Shown here one piece after another: positions 46,633-58,226 of a stretch of 64,000 bases of DNA (the first letter of the stretch is position 1; the number at the start of each line of letters is the position of its first letter). The position numbers were made by a program, and so were the translations under genes. The notes below the pieces were generated by a model. The model did no database searches and had not been told where the DNA came from. It saw nothing but the letters and a program-made list of their open reading frames with translations. This DNA comes from Mercurialis annua (Eukaryota; Streptophyta; Magnoliopsida; Malpighiales; Euphorbiaceae): NCBI RefSeq assembly GCF_937616625.2, contig NC_065572.1, positions 53,927,653 through 53,991,652 on the forward strand. The letters are read 5' to 3'.

Positions 46633-47694
46633 ATGGAGCAAAGAGAGCTTGATGCTAGGCAAAGGGAGAAGAACCAAGCTTCCACGATCCATCATCTAGA
46701 GACTCAAATCTCCCAACTTGCCATTAATCTTCAAGGTAGACCTCTAGGAGGATTGCCGTCCACTACGGAAACTAATCCTAGAGAGCATGTGAAAGCCATC
46801 AAAGTTGTGGAGCTTCGAAGCGGTAGAGTCCTTGATGTTGATCATGACAAGGATTTTGAAAAAGCTAATGGAAAGAGGCCAATGATTGTGGAAGTTGAGC
46901 CTCAAGTGGTAATAGATATTGCAAGCTCTAGTCAAAAGCTACCAAAGTCTTGTGAGGAGGTGGCCATTGATATTGATGTTGAGGAACCATATTTGAGGCC
47001 ACCACCACCACCACCTTTTGTGCCTAAAGTACCATTCCCAAGCCGGTTGAGAAAGGCCCCGGACAATGAAAAGTTTCATAAGTTTCTTGAAATATTCAAG
47101 AAACTTCAAATAAGCATGAGCTTAGGGGATGCCTTGCGAGAGATGCCCCAATATGCTAAGTTCTTGAAAGACATAATTATGAACAAGCGAAGTTGGGAAC
47201 AAGGCGGAACAATTCCTCTAACTGAAAGTTGTAGTTCTATTATCCAAAGCAATCTACCGACCAAGCTACAAGATACAGGGAGTTTCACGATTCCTTGTTT
47301 AATTGGCACTTCTACTTCTCTTAATTGTCTTTGTGATTTAGGTGCAAGTATAAATCTAATGTCGTTGTGTCTTTTCAGGAAAATATGTGGAAACCAACTG
47401 ATAAAACAAACTTCCATGATGCTCCAATTTGCCGACCATTCGCTCAAGAGACCACACGGGGTTGCGGAAGATGTGCTAGTAAAAGTGGGCAAGTTCATCT
47501 TTCCGGTGGACTTTGTTGTACTTGACTATGCAGTCGACAAAGATTGCCCCATGATTCTTGGGCGTCCTTTTTTAAATACGGGGCGAGCATTGGTTGATGT
47601 TAATGCGGGGAAGATAACATTGAGAATGAATGATGAGAGCATGAGTTCGATATCAAGCATGGCAAAAGCAAGTGTGAGGAGGAGAAATGCATGA
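46633..47694 (+). pseudogene. Athila-type gag C-terminus and aspartic protease
   Basis: Continues the gag frame after the TAA. It begins with a coiled-coil-like stretch (HHLETQISQLAINLQGRP, LRSGRVLDVD) and ends in a retropepsin-like domain with the active-site motif CDLGASINLM (47331-47360) and DCPMILGRPFLNTGRALVDV near 47540. The protease core appears complete. It normally leads into RT, but here the frame stops at 47694. Confidence 0.85.
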
Positions 47695-48128
47695 AGATTG
47701 ATACTATTGAGCCCACATTGCATATGCCTATAAAAGAGGTTCCTAAGAAAGAACCCGAAATTGTGTGTGCAAAAATCAAGACAACACCTCATGATAAGCC
47801 ACACAAGGGAAAACCAAGATGTTGGGCATCATGGAAGTTGAAGCTCAACGGGATAGCAACCGCAAGCAAGAGCCAAATGTGCAAGGAAGTTGCCACTCTT
47901 GGCGACTACGTCCAAGTTCGAACCTCTCAAGCGCATTCACATGCGGGGAAGTTGATTTCTAAGTGGAGCGGACTGTTTAAAACACGGCGCAAATTGGATG
48001 ATGATATGATTGAGTTGGAGGGGGCCAATGGAGATGTTTTTAAGGTTCTTGGAGAATGGTGCAAACCATATCCTAGAGTGTTGATCGATGAAAGTCGCGA
48101 GCAAGTCACTCTCTTTGATCCTCCATGA
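47691..48128 (+). pseudogene. Integrase C-terminal tail remnant joined near the protease
   Basis: The first part (KIDTIEPTLHMPIKEVPKKE) is linker. From about 47935 the frame reads HAGKLISKWSGLFKTRRKL, MIELEGANGDVFKVLGEWCK and ends EQVTLFDPP. That order (GKL-S-WSGPF..., then FKVNGQRLKP, then LxDPP) is the conserved end of Athila-type integrases. RT, RNase H and the integrase catalytic core should lie between protease and this tail, and all are absent. The element was therefore made by an internal deletion of pol. Confidence 0.7.
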
Positions 48129-48362
48129 TTTTGAGTATTGCTAGTCGAGCTTACGACTCTAAACAAGCGCGCTTGGGAGGCATTCCCAAGAGGTTCGATT
48201 TTATTGGTTTCTTTATTTTTCTCTTGATTAACATTATTTGCTTTTCAATTTATTTTCTTTTTTGTGTGTTCGGTTTTTGGTTGTGTAGGAGTTTGGCGAA
48301 GAAAATGGAAGGAAAAATCAAGTTTCCCCAAGAAAGGAGAAACAGAGACTTCTGTTTCCCCT

Positions 48363-48492
48363 TGTCTCGAATCGAGACAGGCTACTTAGGAAGCTGTCTC
48401 GATTCGAGACATATAAGGCAGAAATCTCTGCTTCTCTCAATTAGGTGTCTCGAATCGAGACACCTCATTTAAAAGAGTATCTCGATTCGAGA
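48363..48492. repeat. Second palindrome cluster, in the interior 3' region of the Athila-type element
   Basis: Four more copies of the LTR palindrome: 48363-48379, 48395-48411, 48443-48465 and 48480-48492 (core only). The third extends to 11-nt arms (AGGTGTCTCGA and complement). With four per LTR the element holds twelve. They follow the end of coding sequence by about 240 bp. Confidence 0.88.
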
Positions 48493-50277
48493 CAAGCTCT
48501 TTAAAAAGGGGGATTCAAAATTTTCTCATTGATCTTTAAATTATCACTTGGATTGATGACGTGGCGTGATCTAGGACTTTTACAAGACGCATATTAGCCC
48601 TTCAACTCCTTCACCCGAGCCACCCGAGTTCGATTGAACTCTAAGATTTGCTTTCTTCAACTCTAACTCATGCAATTTTCCGTTTATATTTCATTGCAAT
48701 GCGGACATAGCATTGAAATAGTGTGAGGAGGGGGTGAAAAGTGAATGTGTTAGAGTTTCATTTGTGTTATCTTTATTGCTTTCTTATGTTAGGATTGTTT
48801 AGTTTATTTTCTTGCAAGCGTTGCTATTGTGATAATGTGTAGATTGTAGTGTTGCCTAGCACTAATCTCTTGTCTTGAAATCATGTTTATGGAAATGAGA
48901 ATTTATGAAATTTTCGAAAATTTGTCAACAATTAGTATCTCCCGGTTTATGAATGTCTAAATGCTTTTGTCTAGTCTAAGAAATTTATGGTTGATGCTTG
49001 CTTAATGAAATGCAATAGAATTAGACATGTGTAGTTGGCATTTAAGCGGATCTTATAATGGTGTGACTTTTGGGCATGATCGAGGTACTTGATTCGGATT
49101 CATGATATGTGCTTTAAATTGAAATTTTTGTGTCACTTTGAATATGAGCATATTTTGGCATGAATTCATGGGACTTAAGCATGTGAGCATGACACCACTT
49201 TTATTTGAGCATTTTGAGCCTAATTGATTATTGTGAGTGTCATTTTGTTCCGGAATTCCTAGAATTTGCTCGGTGTCCATTCGAGATTACATTGCTGAGT
49301 GATTGATGATTAGATGAGCATGGCATTAGGTGTAACCATTTCTAGAGACCACTTTAAAGCTTACCCTTTCACCTCTAGAAAACACAAGTTGGGCCTAGAC
49401 CTTTGTTGATATTACCATATTCACTCATTAATCCCGTTCTTCCATTTCCACTCTAAATACCCGAACTTGACTTGAGAACTAGTGTGAGGAGGTTAAGGTA
49501 GTAGCTTGAAGAAAATGAAAGAGTTTGAACTTGAACTTAGAAGAGAATTTTATACCTAGAAAGAAAGAAAAGAAAAAAGAAGAAAATTACAAAAATAGAA
49601 AGCAAGAAAGAAAAAAAAAGAAATAAAGGCATTAGAATGTAATAAGAGTTCAAAAAGAGTTCAATTGTGCTAAAATTCCAAACTAACCCAACATGTTGAT
49701 GTTAATGTATTATCTAGTTCCAAGTCAAGTTTTAGCCTAAATATCAACTTCGACCCACCCCGACCCTTGGCCAAGTTACAACCCGTAAAAGTTCATATGA
49801 TAATTGTCGATCACCGAGCTAAGTAGTGGAGTTTAGGACTATGAGCAAACCTATGGGAATTCCGTATTTTGTGTGCTTCATTTCTTTACCTTAAACACTT
49901 AAGTGTGAAAGCGAAATCTTGTGAGAAATATTTGCTAGTGTTTAATGCTTTTGAGTGATTGCCATTGTGTTCATGTTTTGAGATTGACCAAATGCTCGCA
50001 TGTCCCTTAAATGATAGTACTCTCGTGATTGCCGTTGAAAAGATTTGTTTAAATTGTTGACTTGTCTTGAGTGCCATCTTCATATGTCTTATTTATTGCA
50101 TTCCTCATTTGTTTGCATGAATCATGAGTTGTTGACACTAGACAATTGCATTTGCACCTTCATCGATTGGGAGTACTTTTGTTGACAAGTAGTCGGTTTT
50201 GCTAAGTTCTTGATTCCTAGTTATAAGTGAGTTTTGTTCTTGCTTGAGGACAAGAAAGAGATTAGTGTGAGGAGGTT
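48493..50277 (+). other. Non-coding 3' interior of the Athila-type element
   Basis: No env-like ORF is seen. It holds GTGTGAGGAGGGGG near 48722 (a second polypurine tract, as often seen in Athila-type elements), an A/G-rich stretch at 49558-49625 and the final polypurine tract GTGTGAGGAGGTT at 50265-50277 abutting the 3' LTR. Confidence 0.7.
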
Positions 50278-51996
50278 TGATAGGAGTAAAATACTCCTAT
50301 ATTTAGAGTGCTTTTCCGCATGCTTTCATATGTTTTCACCTCGCTTTTCTATGATAATGTATACCTTATAGCGTGTGTGTGTGTTTCAGGGAATCAAGAG
50401 CATTGTGGAGTGTTTTAAGGCCAAAAGAGTGAAGAATCGTCAAATTCGGAAAAGGGCGAAGTCTTGAAGCAAAGAGACGCTGAAATCACATTTTAGAATC
50501 TGACCCCACTGCACTCGTTGATGAATTTGGACTAGTTCAAGGCTTAAAACGAGTTTGTGTTATTCACAAGAAATAAAGTATACATCCTAAGCTTTCCAGA
50601 GGTTCAAGAACCAACTCATATGGACGTTTCTACATCGAGTTATGAAGTTTTGAAGTTCATAGTTGTGCAGTGGAAAGTGTGTCTCGTTTCGAGACAACCA
50701 ACTTAAGATGGTGTCTCGAATCGAGACACAAAGAAATTAGAAGCAGAATTGTGCTTCACTTGTGTCTCGATTCGAGACATACTCCTTTAGTTGATTGTCT
50801 CGAATCGAGACAAGAGCAAATAAGGAATCTCAGCACAAAACAAAGGCACATGGCTTGAAGTCCACTTCCCCAATTTGGCCAAGCACCCTTTTTCATAGTT
50901 GTCTCCTATTTCCTCATTTGTAAACACTATATAAACACTTTTATCTATTTTTAGGTCAAGGGGGGATTTGATAGTAAGTAGTAGTCACCTTCAATTATTG
51001 TAGAACACTTTACTCTCTAGCTTTTAGTTGTAGCAATAGCTTTTAGTTGTAGTTCTTATTGTTCTTACTATTTGTAGTAATATATCATCATAGTTCTTAG
51101 TGTTCTTCAAGTTTATTTCCAGATTTTGCAACTTTGGGAAAGTTATTCAATACAAGTATTAATTTATTTATTGAAGCTTCATTATCTTGTTCATGCTTTT
51201 AATGTTCATTTATTATTCCAAGGTACTTATTCTCTACTCTATGCTTAATCTTTGTTATTGTTTAATTAGTTGTGTTGTGATGATAATTAGTGGCTAGACC
51301 CTTTGTTTAGGGGTTGTTATGATTGCCTTGTTTGATTAGCTAGGTGATTAGGGTTAGGGTTTTGGATTAAGATGGTTGTTGTGCTCTTTGGACCTAGTGC
51401 TTAGATTAAAGTGATCTCTTAATCTATGATTTGTGATTTAATTAGGAGGGCGAGAGTTAACTAATTAAATTATACCTAGGGGAGTACAAGCTTGAGACTT
51501 AGGTGCAATAGCGTGACCTAGGGCTAATTTGGTTGTGTAGTTTGCTTATTAATTGGCTTGATTGATTCTATCGAAATCTATGAGCACGAGAGTGGATTAG
51601 ATTTCGGTGTTTTAATCAAGTTCGATTCTCCGCTTTCGGCTCGAGAGAGCGGAAGTGATTCCGTAGAATAGCTTGACTCGGCCTAAGATCCAATCACCTT
51701 GACCCGAACTCCCTAGTTATTACTTTGGCATGACTAGCAACCTCTAAGCGTTTTACCCTAATTGTTTAAATCTCGTGTTTATTAGTTGATTGTTTAGTTA
51801 ATTGTTTTAGTTAAGTAGCGTGTTTAATTAATAGTTTGTTTGTGTGTTCCTTTTAATTGAAACCAAAACCAATCTTTCTATTGCTTTCCGAATTGAATTT
51901 CACAATCAATTTCGTTCACTTTAAACCTCTAGTCCTTGTGGGTTCGACAACCCGGACTTAAAGTCCACTTTATTACGAGTTGGCTTTTTGCTAACA
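50278..51996 (+). repeat. 3' LTR of the Athila-type element
   Basis: Same length as the 5' LTR and exactly 7,000 bp downstream. All four palindromes are retained at 50680-50813; the fourth is perfect here. Confidence 0.95.
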
Positions 51997-52876
51997 AGAA
52001 CAACCAATTTGCATATAGCAATTCAATCATATATAAACAATCCAATCCAATCAATTCACATTTACAATACACTTCATGCGATGCATTCAAATACTAATCA
52101 TATAGTATATCAAATATTATGTTTGTACGATAATACGAGTGAGTAAAATATACCCACTACTTGCTTTTTCCAATCTTTTCACGAATCCTTCGTCTTGGCC
52201 GAACCCCTTAGTCACAATCTTCAAATCCGTAGTGCGTCGATGCCTACTACACAATCACAACCACGTACGTTTAAATCTAATCAATGTATAGCTAATAACT
52301 ATAGACCTAATTCATAGCTTTAGGTTGATACCCTTTTAATTTCAATTCATCCTTTAAGTTTGATATTTCTTTGAATATCAACTTTAACTTTAAGCTTCGA
52401 CGGTTTTATTTAAAACCGATAACGTATTTAATCGTTTTAAATACATACAATCCAAATTTCACTTTTAAAACCTTTATTAAACATATTCTGAATGGCTATA
52501 TTATTCATAACCAACTTATATGTTTAACATTACTTATAACTCTTTTTACGTCAATTTCGCACTTTGCGTCAATTTATCGTTTGCGCTTTAAACTTAAAAC
52601 GCTTAACTTAAAACTCATTTCTTTAATGTTTTAAACATCTTAAAACATCTTAAAACATTCCTATACATCTCTTATTCATCCATTTTTAATTTATAAGACC
52701 TTAATTCATTTATCCGTTTTCGAACGTATTTTACGTTCAAACTATACTAGTTGCGTAACTCGACGTTTCGTCAAAACTTCGCGTCGTTTGATCCTCGGAA
52801 AAGGGTAGGTTCATCCCTTTCCCTTTCACCATCGCCCTACCCTGTTGCACCAAAGATGCTGCTCGCGGCAGCTCAA

Positions 52877-52931
52877 CACCACCGTGTATTCAGCACGGTG
52901 GTGCGCCTGCTGGACTGCCATGTCCAGCAGG
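52877..52931. repeat. Two strong hairpins in LTR B
   Basis: CACCACCGTG 52877-52886 pairs with CACGGTGGTG 52894-52903 (7-nt loop). CCTGCTGGAC 52906-52915 pairs with GTCCAGCAGG 52922-52931 (6-nt loop). Ten-base perfect GC-rich stems back to back, about 1 kb from the LTR start in element sense. LTR A has its unrelated CACGTTCGTG cluster in a similar part of the LTR. Confidence 0.9.
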
Positions 52932-55900
52932 TCCGGCCATTACAACCACCTCCGGCCAGCCACCTCAAACCTTCATACACATATGACAAAACAAAACTCT
53001 CATCTCACCTCATACCAATCAATTAAACTCAGTTTTATCAAACAATTATATGCCAAAACCATCAATTCTATGCTCAAATTCACTATCACCATCATTATCA
53101 TTAAATCCAAATATTTACAGCTCCTAACCGTAACTCCAAGTTTCGATTTTTACCTTGATTAACATGTATAGGTGTGTAGAGCTCCTCCTCCTCGTTCCGT
53201 GGACGAAATGATCGTCCAATTCCGTCAAGAAACGAGTGAGTTATGACGATTTGAAGTTTTTTCATGTAAAACCCCAAATGAAGATGGTGATAATCTGAAT
53301 TGAAGATGAAGTTCTGAATTTAAGATCTTATCAAATGCCTTAGATATTTATGGAAAAGTTCCATTTTGATCCTTAGACTTGTCACCTCCTCACTACACAA
53401 TTCGTAACTTTTCTTTCTTCCAATTTAGTCCGTCGAACGCTAAATCTTTAGGTCCGATCAATTCCGTATTATTTATTTTCACATAAATAATATTATTCCC
53501 ATATCTCTAAATTCCATTATCCGTCAATTTATTTTGAAAATCTTGGCCAAAAACGCTCAATTTCCAACTTGAGCTAAATTGCACTTTTTCCAACTTTTTC
53601 ATCCAAATTTCATTTAAATAATTACCGATAACCATTTTATCGATATTATTTTTATAAATAATAATTTCCATCAATTATTGATTTAATTTCCCTTTTTTTG
53701 GCAATTAAACGCTTTTTTTTCTAATTTTGAACTAAAGTGGACTTAGCAACTTTCTCAAATTTCTCTTTAAGTCAATTCCATTTCTCCTATGGAATATTAT
53801 TATTGAAATTTTCTTTATAAAATTTCAATATCGACCTACTCGGGTCTTCCTTTACTTAATTACTCCGATCATTTCTTATTTTTCTCATTTTAACCATTTA
53901 AAATGAGCCTAACCGCTAAATTTTAAAATACACAAATTCGAGGGTGTTACATTGTTGCAATAGCATAAGATGCAACGTGAAAATTGTTTCTTTTAACTTT
54001 TTATATTGTAGATTTAGAAACTGATAAGTCATGGGAATATTTTTCACGCATATAAGAAATGCATTTGGGTTAAGAGAAGGTATACACATTGTACCAGATA
54101 GACATATGAGCATTGATAATGCCGTTAAGAAGATTTTTTTCAAAAGCTGCACACGGATTGTGCATGTCAAGATAAACTTCAAGAGAAATGCCAAAATATT
54201 TAAAGAGCCATTCTTCGCAGCCGCAAAACCATACACGGAAAAGGAGTTTGATTATCACATGAATGATCTAGACAACCTAAATGAGGCTGCATCTTCTAGG
54301 TATCAGTTATAAGAGATGGTCGAGGTTCCACTTTGAGAGCAACAAATATAAGAAAATAACTTCAAACCCAACCGAGTCATTAAATGCCGCATTAAAAATG
54401 CCGGTTGCAGCGCTCCTTATGCACTTACATAGCCTCCAGCAAGAGTACTCCTATAAAAATAGGAACATTTCCCTCATCACTATTATAAGGGTGACGAAAA
54501 TGTATGAAGATATATTCGCACAAAATTATGTAAATTCACTCAGGTTACAGGTATGAATATCTAACTCTTTTCAAATATTATGCATGTAGTATCAAATATT
54601 GTCGCAACCCCTAACCTAAGAATACTAGACACCATATAGAACTAGTAAAACCAACAAGCCAAAGCATAATTCAAGAAGCATAAAACAAATATACTTAAAC
54701 CATAAACAACCGAGGTCAACAAAACAATTAAGTCCTATTGAGTTCCATTTAAAACAAATCCGGAAAACCATTTCGAATACTTAATTAAATCCATAAAACT
54801 AATTTTAAAATCCCAAACTTGTAAGTTAGCCAAGTTATCAACTTTCAAGCTCAACATCATACGTCGGGTGATCCAAGTCTAACCCGATCCAACATAACCA
54901 GAGTTATGAGGCCGGATTTGATAAACCATAATATTCATTTGAACAAAGAAACTCAAAGAACTCAACCAATCGACATATAACATCATGCACCCAAAGTGAT
55001 TGAATAAAGGCTAACACAAGCCATACCAACATCATCGCATAAAACAACCACTAAACATATACGACAATGATAAACAAGTCCTTTAACATGCTTAAGCAAC
55101 CAAGAATCATATAAAGGCATTAACACAACAATATCAACATTTGTCCAAAACGGTTAAACAAGCCAACAACATGATAACTATGATATAACTTTAACATACT
55201 ATCCAACTCAGTTTATAATTCATCATTTCAAGGTACAATTTCAGATTCAAAACCAACAACCAAATACCCAAGCTTATAACTCAAACAAGAAATGGAAATT
55301 CTAACACATCACTAGCATTATTCATAATCAACCTAACATGCTTCAACATCAAGATAACCATTTCAAAATAAACAAAACAATTCAATTATGATTAGCCCTA
55401 AAGCATATCAAAAAAGTTGATATCTAGACAAAACACATAATCGAGCTCAAGGAAACCAATCCCCAATTCGATTCATCAATCGAGCATAACATTCCATATC
55501 ATTCTCAATTATATATATCAGTAAATAACATGTATAAACAACAACAATGATCACCAAAAACAGTAGCTAAACATCACAACAACCAAGTAATGCCAACCAT
55601 CAACTAAACATCAATTTAATACTTAAAAGTAGAGCATGACATAACACAACATTTCTTAGCTTAGTTTAGGCATAACCCAACATGAAATGAATACCACAAT
55701 CCAAGTATAACATTATCATATAAACATTATATAAAACAGCCCTAAACATTTAGATTAAGCCAAAACAGTTTATAGGCGTAGGGTAAACTAATTCGAATAA
55801 ACAACCAACCGTAGGCATATGACTCAATTACTACAACAACGTTTCAAATAAACATAATTCCATAAAGTTGGACCATAAATTCTAGCCAAATATACAATCA

Positions 55901-56462
55901 AATAAGGGCAGCCCCTATAATACCAAAACAATGAGCAACTAACAATTAGTCTATACAAATCGGATTTAAAACAACAATATAGCGTTAGCCTAAAAGAATA
56001 TCAATCCATGCTTGATTCCAATGACAAGAGCATATTTTACAATCAATATAAATCCTATAAAAATAAGATTATGTAATTTCAGCAACATCACATGACATTT
56101 TTCATGTTATAGTCTCAAGAAGAATCAACAACTTCTGCAATTCAATTAGATCTAATAAAGCATTAAATCGTGGAATACACATATATAATCACCAAACTCA
56201 TAATCCACTAATAATCATAAATATTCAGATGTACCTTTTATGACCAACACCTCACAATAAGATCTAGATTCAAAAATAAAAGTTGAATCCAACGCCGCAA
56301 CGATTCACCAAAAGAAGAAAAAAAAATGCAAAAATCGAAACCAAAGCCAACCAATCTTTCTTCAATAATGGAATAGAGGGAAAAGGATTGAGTGTTATGT
56401 AATGAGAAGTGAAAGGAATAGGGTTTGAGAGTGAAAAATAGGGTTTAGGTTTGAGTTAAAGG

Positions 56463-56472
56463 GGTATTTAAA
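56463..56472 (-). promoter_or_regulatory. Candidate TATA box of LTR D
   Basis: The minus strand reads TTTAAATACC, about 375 nt from the LTR start and 50 nt after the last palindrome of the cluster at 56521-56655. Confidence 0.45.
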
Positions 56473-56520
56473 GCAAAAACCCGAGCTGCTGATTGAGTGC
56501 TCCAGTCGAACCATGGTTTT

Positions 56521-56655
56521 GTCCGGTCGGACCCCTTTAATAACAAGAGTGGTCCGGCCGGACCAACAATTGGTCAGGCCAGACCTAACACCAGGGATGA
56601 TCAACCCTCAAAATAAAAGAAGGTCCGGTCGGACCGCACTTGGTCCAACCAGACC
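56521..56655. repeat. GGTCCGG-type palindrome cluster in LTR D
   Basis: GTCCGGTCGGAC 56521-56532; TGGTCCGGCCGGACCA 56550-56565 (perfect); GGTCAGGCCAGACC 56572-56585 (one mismatched pair); GGTCCGGTCGGACC 56622-56635; GGTCCAACCAGACC 56642-56655 (imperfect). All lie upstream of the presumed TATA box. Confidence 0.85.
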
Positions 56656-56857
56656 TTACTCCAAAACAAGAAAAGGTTCGACTTCCTTCGCCCGAAACAC
56701 CAAAACGTCGAGGTACAAACCCAACCAACCACTCAAGCAGATAACATACATACCATAGCTTACTAAACAAGATAAAAGCTACGCGAAACAAACATAAAAA
56801 TTCTGAAATTTCATCGAAATTAACCGGAAAAACCACGGGGTACTATGAAATCCCAAA

Positions 56858-57703
56858 TGCTACCTTAGAGGGGGGGTGAATAAGGTATTTTAAAATTTAA
56901 GAAGGTTTAAAGAGAAGAAGAACACAAAGAATTTAGAGTGGTTCAGATCACAACTCGATCCTACTCCATTACTCAATCAAAGATTGAGATTTTGATAATT
57001 CACTAAGTATGTGTTTTAAATCTAAACACTAACTAATACAAAGAGATTTTCTAGAGCTAATCTCAAACTCACAAAGTGATTTTTAAGGCTAATCATAAAC
57101 CTACAAACACTTAATAATTAATCAAAAGATTGATAATCAATAAAAGAAAGAAAAGCTATCAATTTAAATTGATGCACAATAAATGTTATAGAAATAGGAA
57201 ATTGAATGCTTTGTAATCTTGTTTGTTGATAAAGTGTCTAACCAAATAAATGTGGTATACAAGGGGTATTTATAACCCCACCAACAAGCCCAAGAGTCTT
57301 CTAGAATAAAACTCAAGTTTGTGCTGAAAAGCACCCTGTCGCGCCCGAGATGCACTACGTCACGCCCGCAATATTCAAAGGACATGAATTGTCCAATGGG
57401 AGAAGCCCGGGTGTCATCTGCTGGTTCGGGTGCTCAGAAAGTGCAGTTGGACCTCCAACGGTCATATGGATCGCGCCCGAGATCCTTGTGTCACGCTCGT
57501 GATGAAGGAATGTCACGCCCGAGATAAGGAATATAGCGCCCGAGAATAGTCTGTCAACTTGTCGAAATTTCGATTCTCGCTAGAAGGCTCCGATTCGACC
57601 CGGGATGGTTTCTATATGTTCCTACACACTAATAAACATGATTAGGATCTTTAAATTGATTGTCAAACTCAAAATTAGGGTTCAAATGGGACTTGATCCA
57701 ACA
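56858..57703 (-). repeat. SIRE/Maximus-type 3' LTR
   Basis: On the minus strand the LTR begins TGTTGGATC right after a polypurine tract AAAAAGGGGGAGAT (plus 57704-57717), the hallmark of SIRE/Maximus Ty1/copia elements. The other end carries TTCACCCCCCCTCTAAGG, also typical. TATAAA-like TTATAAATA lies at 57275-57267 on minus. No partner LTR is in the window. Confidence 0.75.
57339..57545. repeat. CGCGCCCGAGA-type repeat cluster upstream of the SIRE-type TATA
   Basis: Copies of the CACGCCCGA/CGCGCCCGA word occur near 57339, 57360, 57471, 57512 and 57535. A related palindrome TCACGCTCGTGA is at 57491-57502, and GGATC...GATCC flanks one copy (57468-57485). In element sense the cluster ends about 65 nt before the TATA box. 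Confidence 0.75.
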
Positions 57704-57717
57704 ATCTCCCCCTTTTT
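57704..57717 (-). other. Polypurine tract of the SIRE-type element
   Basis: Minus-strand AAAAAGGGGGAGAT, directly before the LTR. Confidence 0.8.
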
Positions 57718-58226
57718 GATTTTGACAATCAATTTAAGGAAATGGCTAAGTTTGTGGGAGTTCAAATGAACTTTGGCTCCGCCTCACTTTATGCACTAAA
57801 AAATTAGGTAAATTTTGACAAGCATAAAGTAAATACGATTTTGAAAACTTAGGCAGTTTAGTAAAATTTGCATTTTTGAGAGATATATAAAGAAAAACGT
57901 TTCTAGAAATGCAAATATCTCTCTCCCTTTGGCATGATCAAAAAGAGTTAAAGGCATTATTAAAGCAAAAGTAAAGACGGAAACTAATAGGAACAATAAG
58001 CAATTTAAATCATAAAAAGGCCACAAATTGACACAAAGGACCACATTTACATAATTAACTAAAGGTCATTACAAGACTTTGTAAAAAAAATAAACACATA
58101 AAACATTTAATTCACAACTAGGTAGGAGTTACAAGGCATTTTTGACAAAGATTAAAAATGCAAAAAAAAAACATAACTTAAAGCTTAAAAGCATGAAAAT
58201 GCATGATGTGAATGAAATGCAAAGGA

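Larger units (their letters stand above)
43278..51996 (+). mobile_element. Young Athila-type TR-GAG element with RT/RNase H/integrase core deleted
   Basis: LTRs of exactly 1,719 bp each (43278-44996, 50278-51996) with TG...CA ends and AGAAC duplications (43273-43277, 51997-52001). The primer site is tRNA-Asp type and the gag is Athila-like. The 5,281-bp interior encodes gag, aspartic protease and then, directly, a segment like the C-terminal tail of Athila integrase. RT, RNase H and the integrase core are missing. By eye the LTRs differ at about nine positions, without indels, so the insertion is recent. The element presumably moved using proteins supplied in trans. Confidence 0.92.
42210..53951 (-). 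mobile_element. Solo LTR B (about 3.0 kb), itself split by an Athila-type element
   Basis: Starts TGTCACGAACC and ends GGGTGTTACA on plus, with TTGTT duplications at 42205-42209 and 53952-53956. Without the nested element the length is about 3.0 kb, close to the LTR of element A. The first 80 bases are clearly related to A (ACCGGCGCTGGGGAATGAGA; CCTGTAGCAAGCC). No second LTR, primer site or interior is present, so it is a solo LTR formed by recombination. By homology with A its sense is minus. Confidence 0.88.
41575..54553 (+). pseudogene. MULE transposase, decayed and split by an LTR element
   Basis: Mutator-like transposases cut and paste their own elements. Before the insert, the MuDR DNA-binding segment (LRVGQSFKNKTVLQTCMRFH near 41590-41640) and a later block ending SPVFIIDGTF (up to 42180) are recognisable, then YGGTLLV. 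After the insert, at 53952, the same protein resumes: ETDKSWEYFFTH-like, then AFGLREGIHIVPDRHMSID with the catalytic-region DRH near 54095, FFAAAKPYTEKEFDYHM, KRWSRFHFESNKY and NPTESLNAALKMPV. There are several stops and frameshifts, so it is inactive. The terminal repeats were not identified. Confidence 0.85.
54600..56846 (-). mobile_element. Probable LTR D (solo or truncated), related to LTR C
   Basis: The left part shares AATACTAGACACCATATAGA with LTR C (ACTAGACACCACATAGGACT at 60827). The right end ACCACGGGGTACTA resembles the GGGGTATTACA terminus of A and C. No matching target duplication was found and no coding region is seen in 2.2 kb. Sense is minus by analogy. Confidence 0.6.

Noticed and set aside
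52751..53162. Short overlapping plus-strand frames in LTR B
   Set aside because: Overlapping frames across the GC-rich hairpins. Antisense to the LTR, without recognisable domain.
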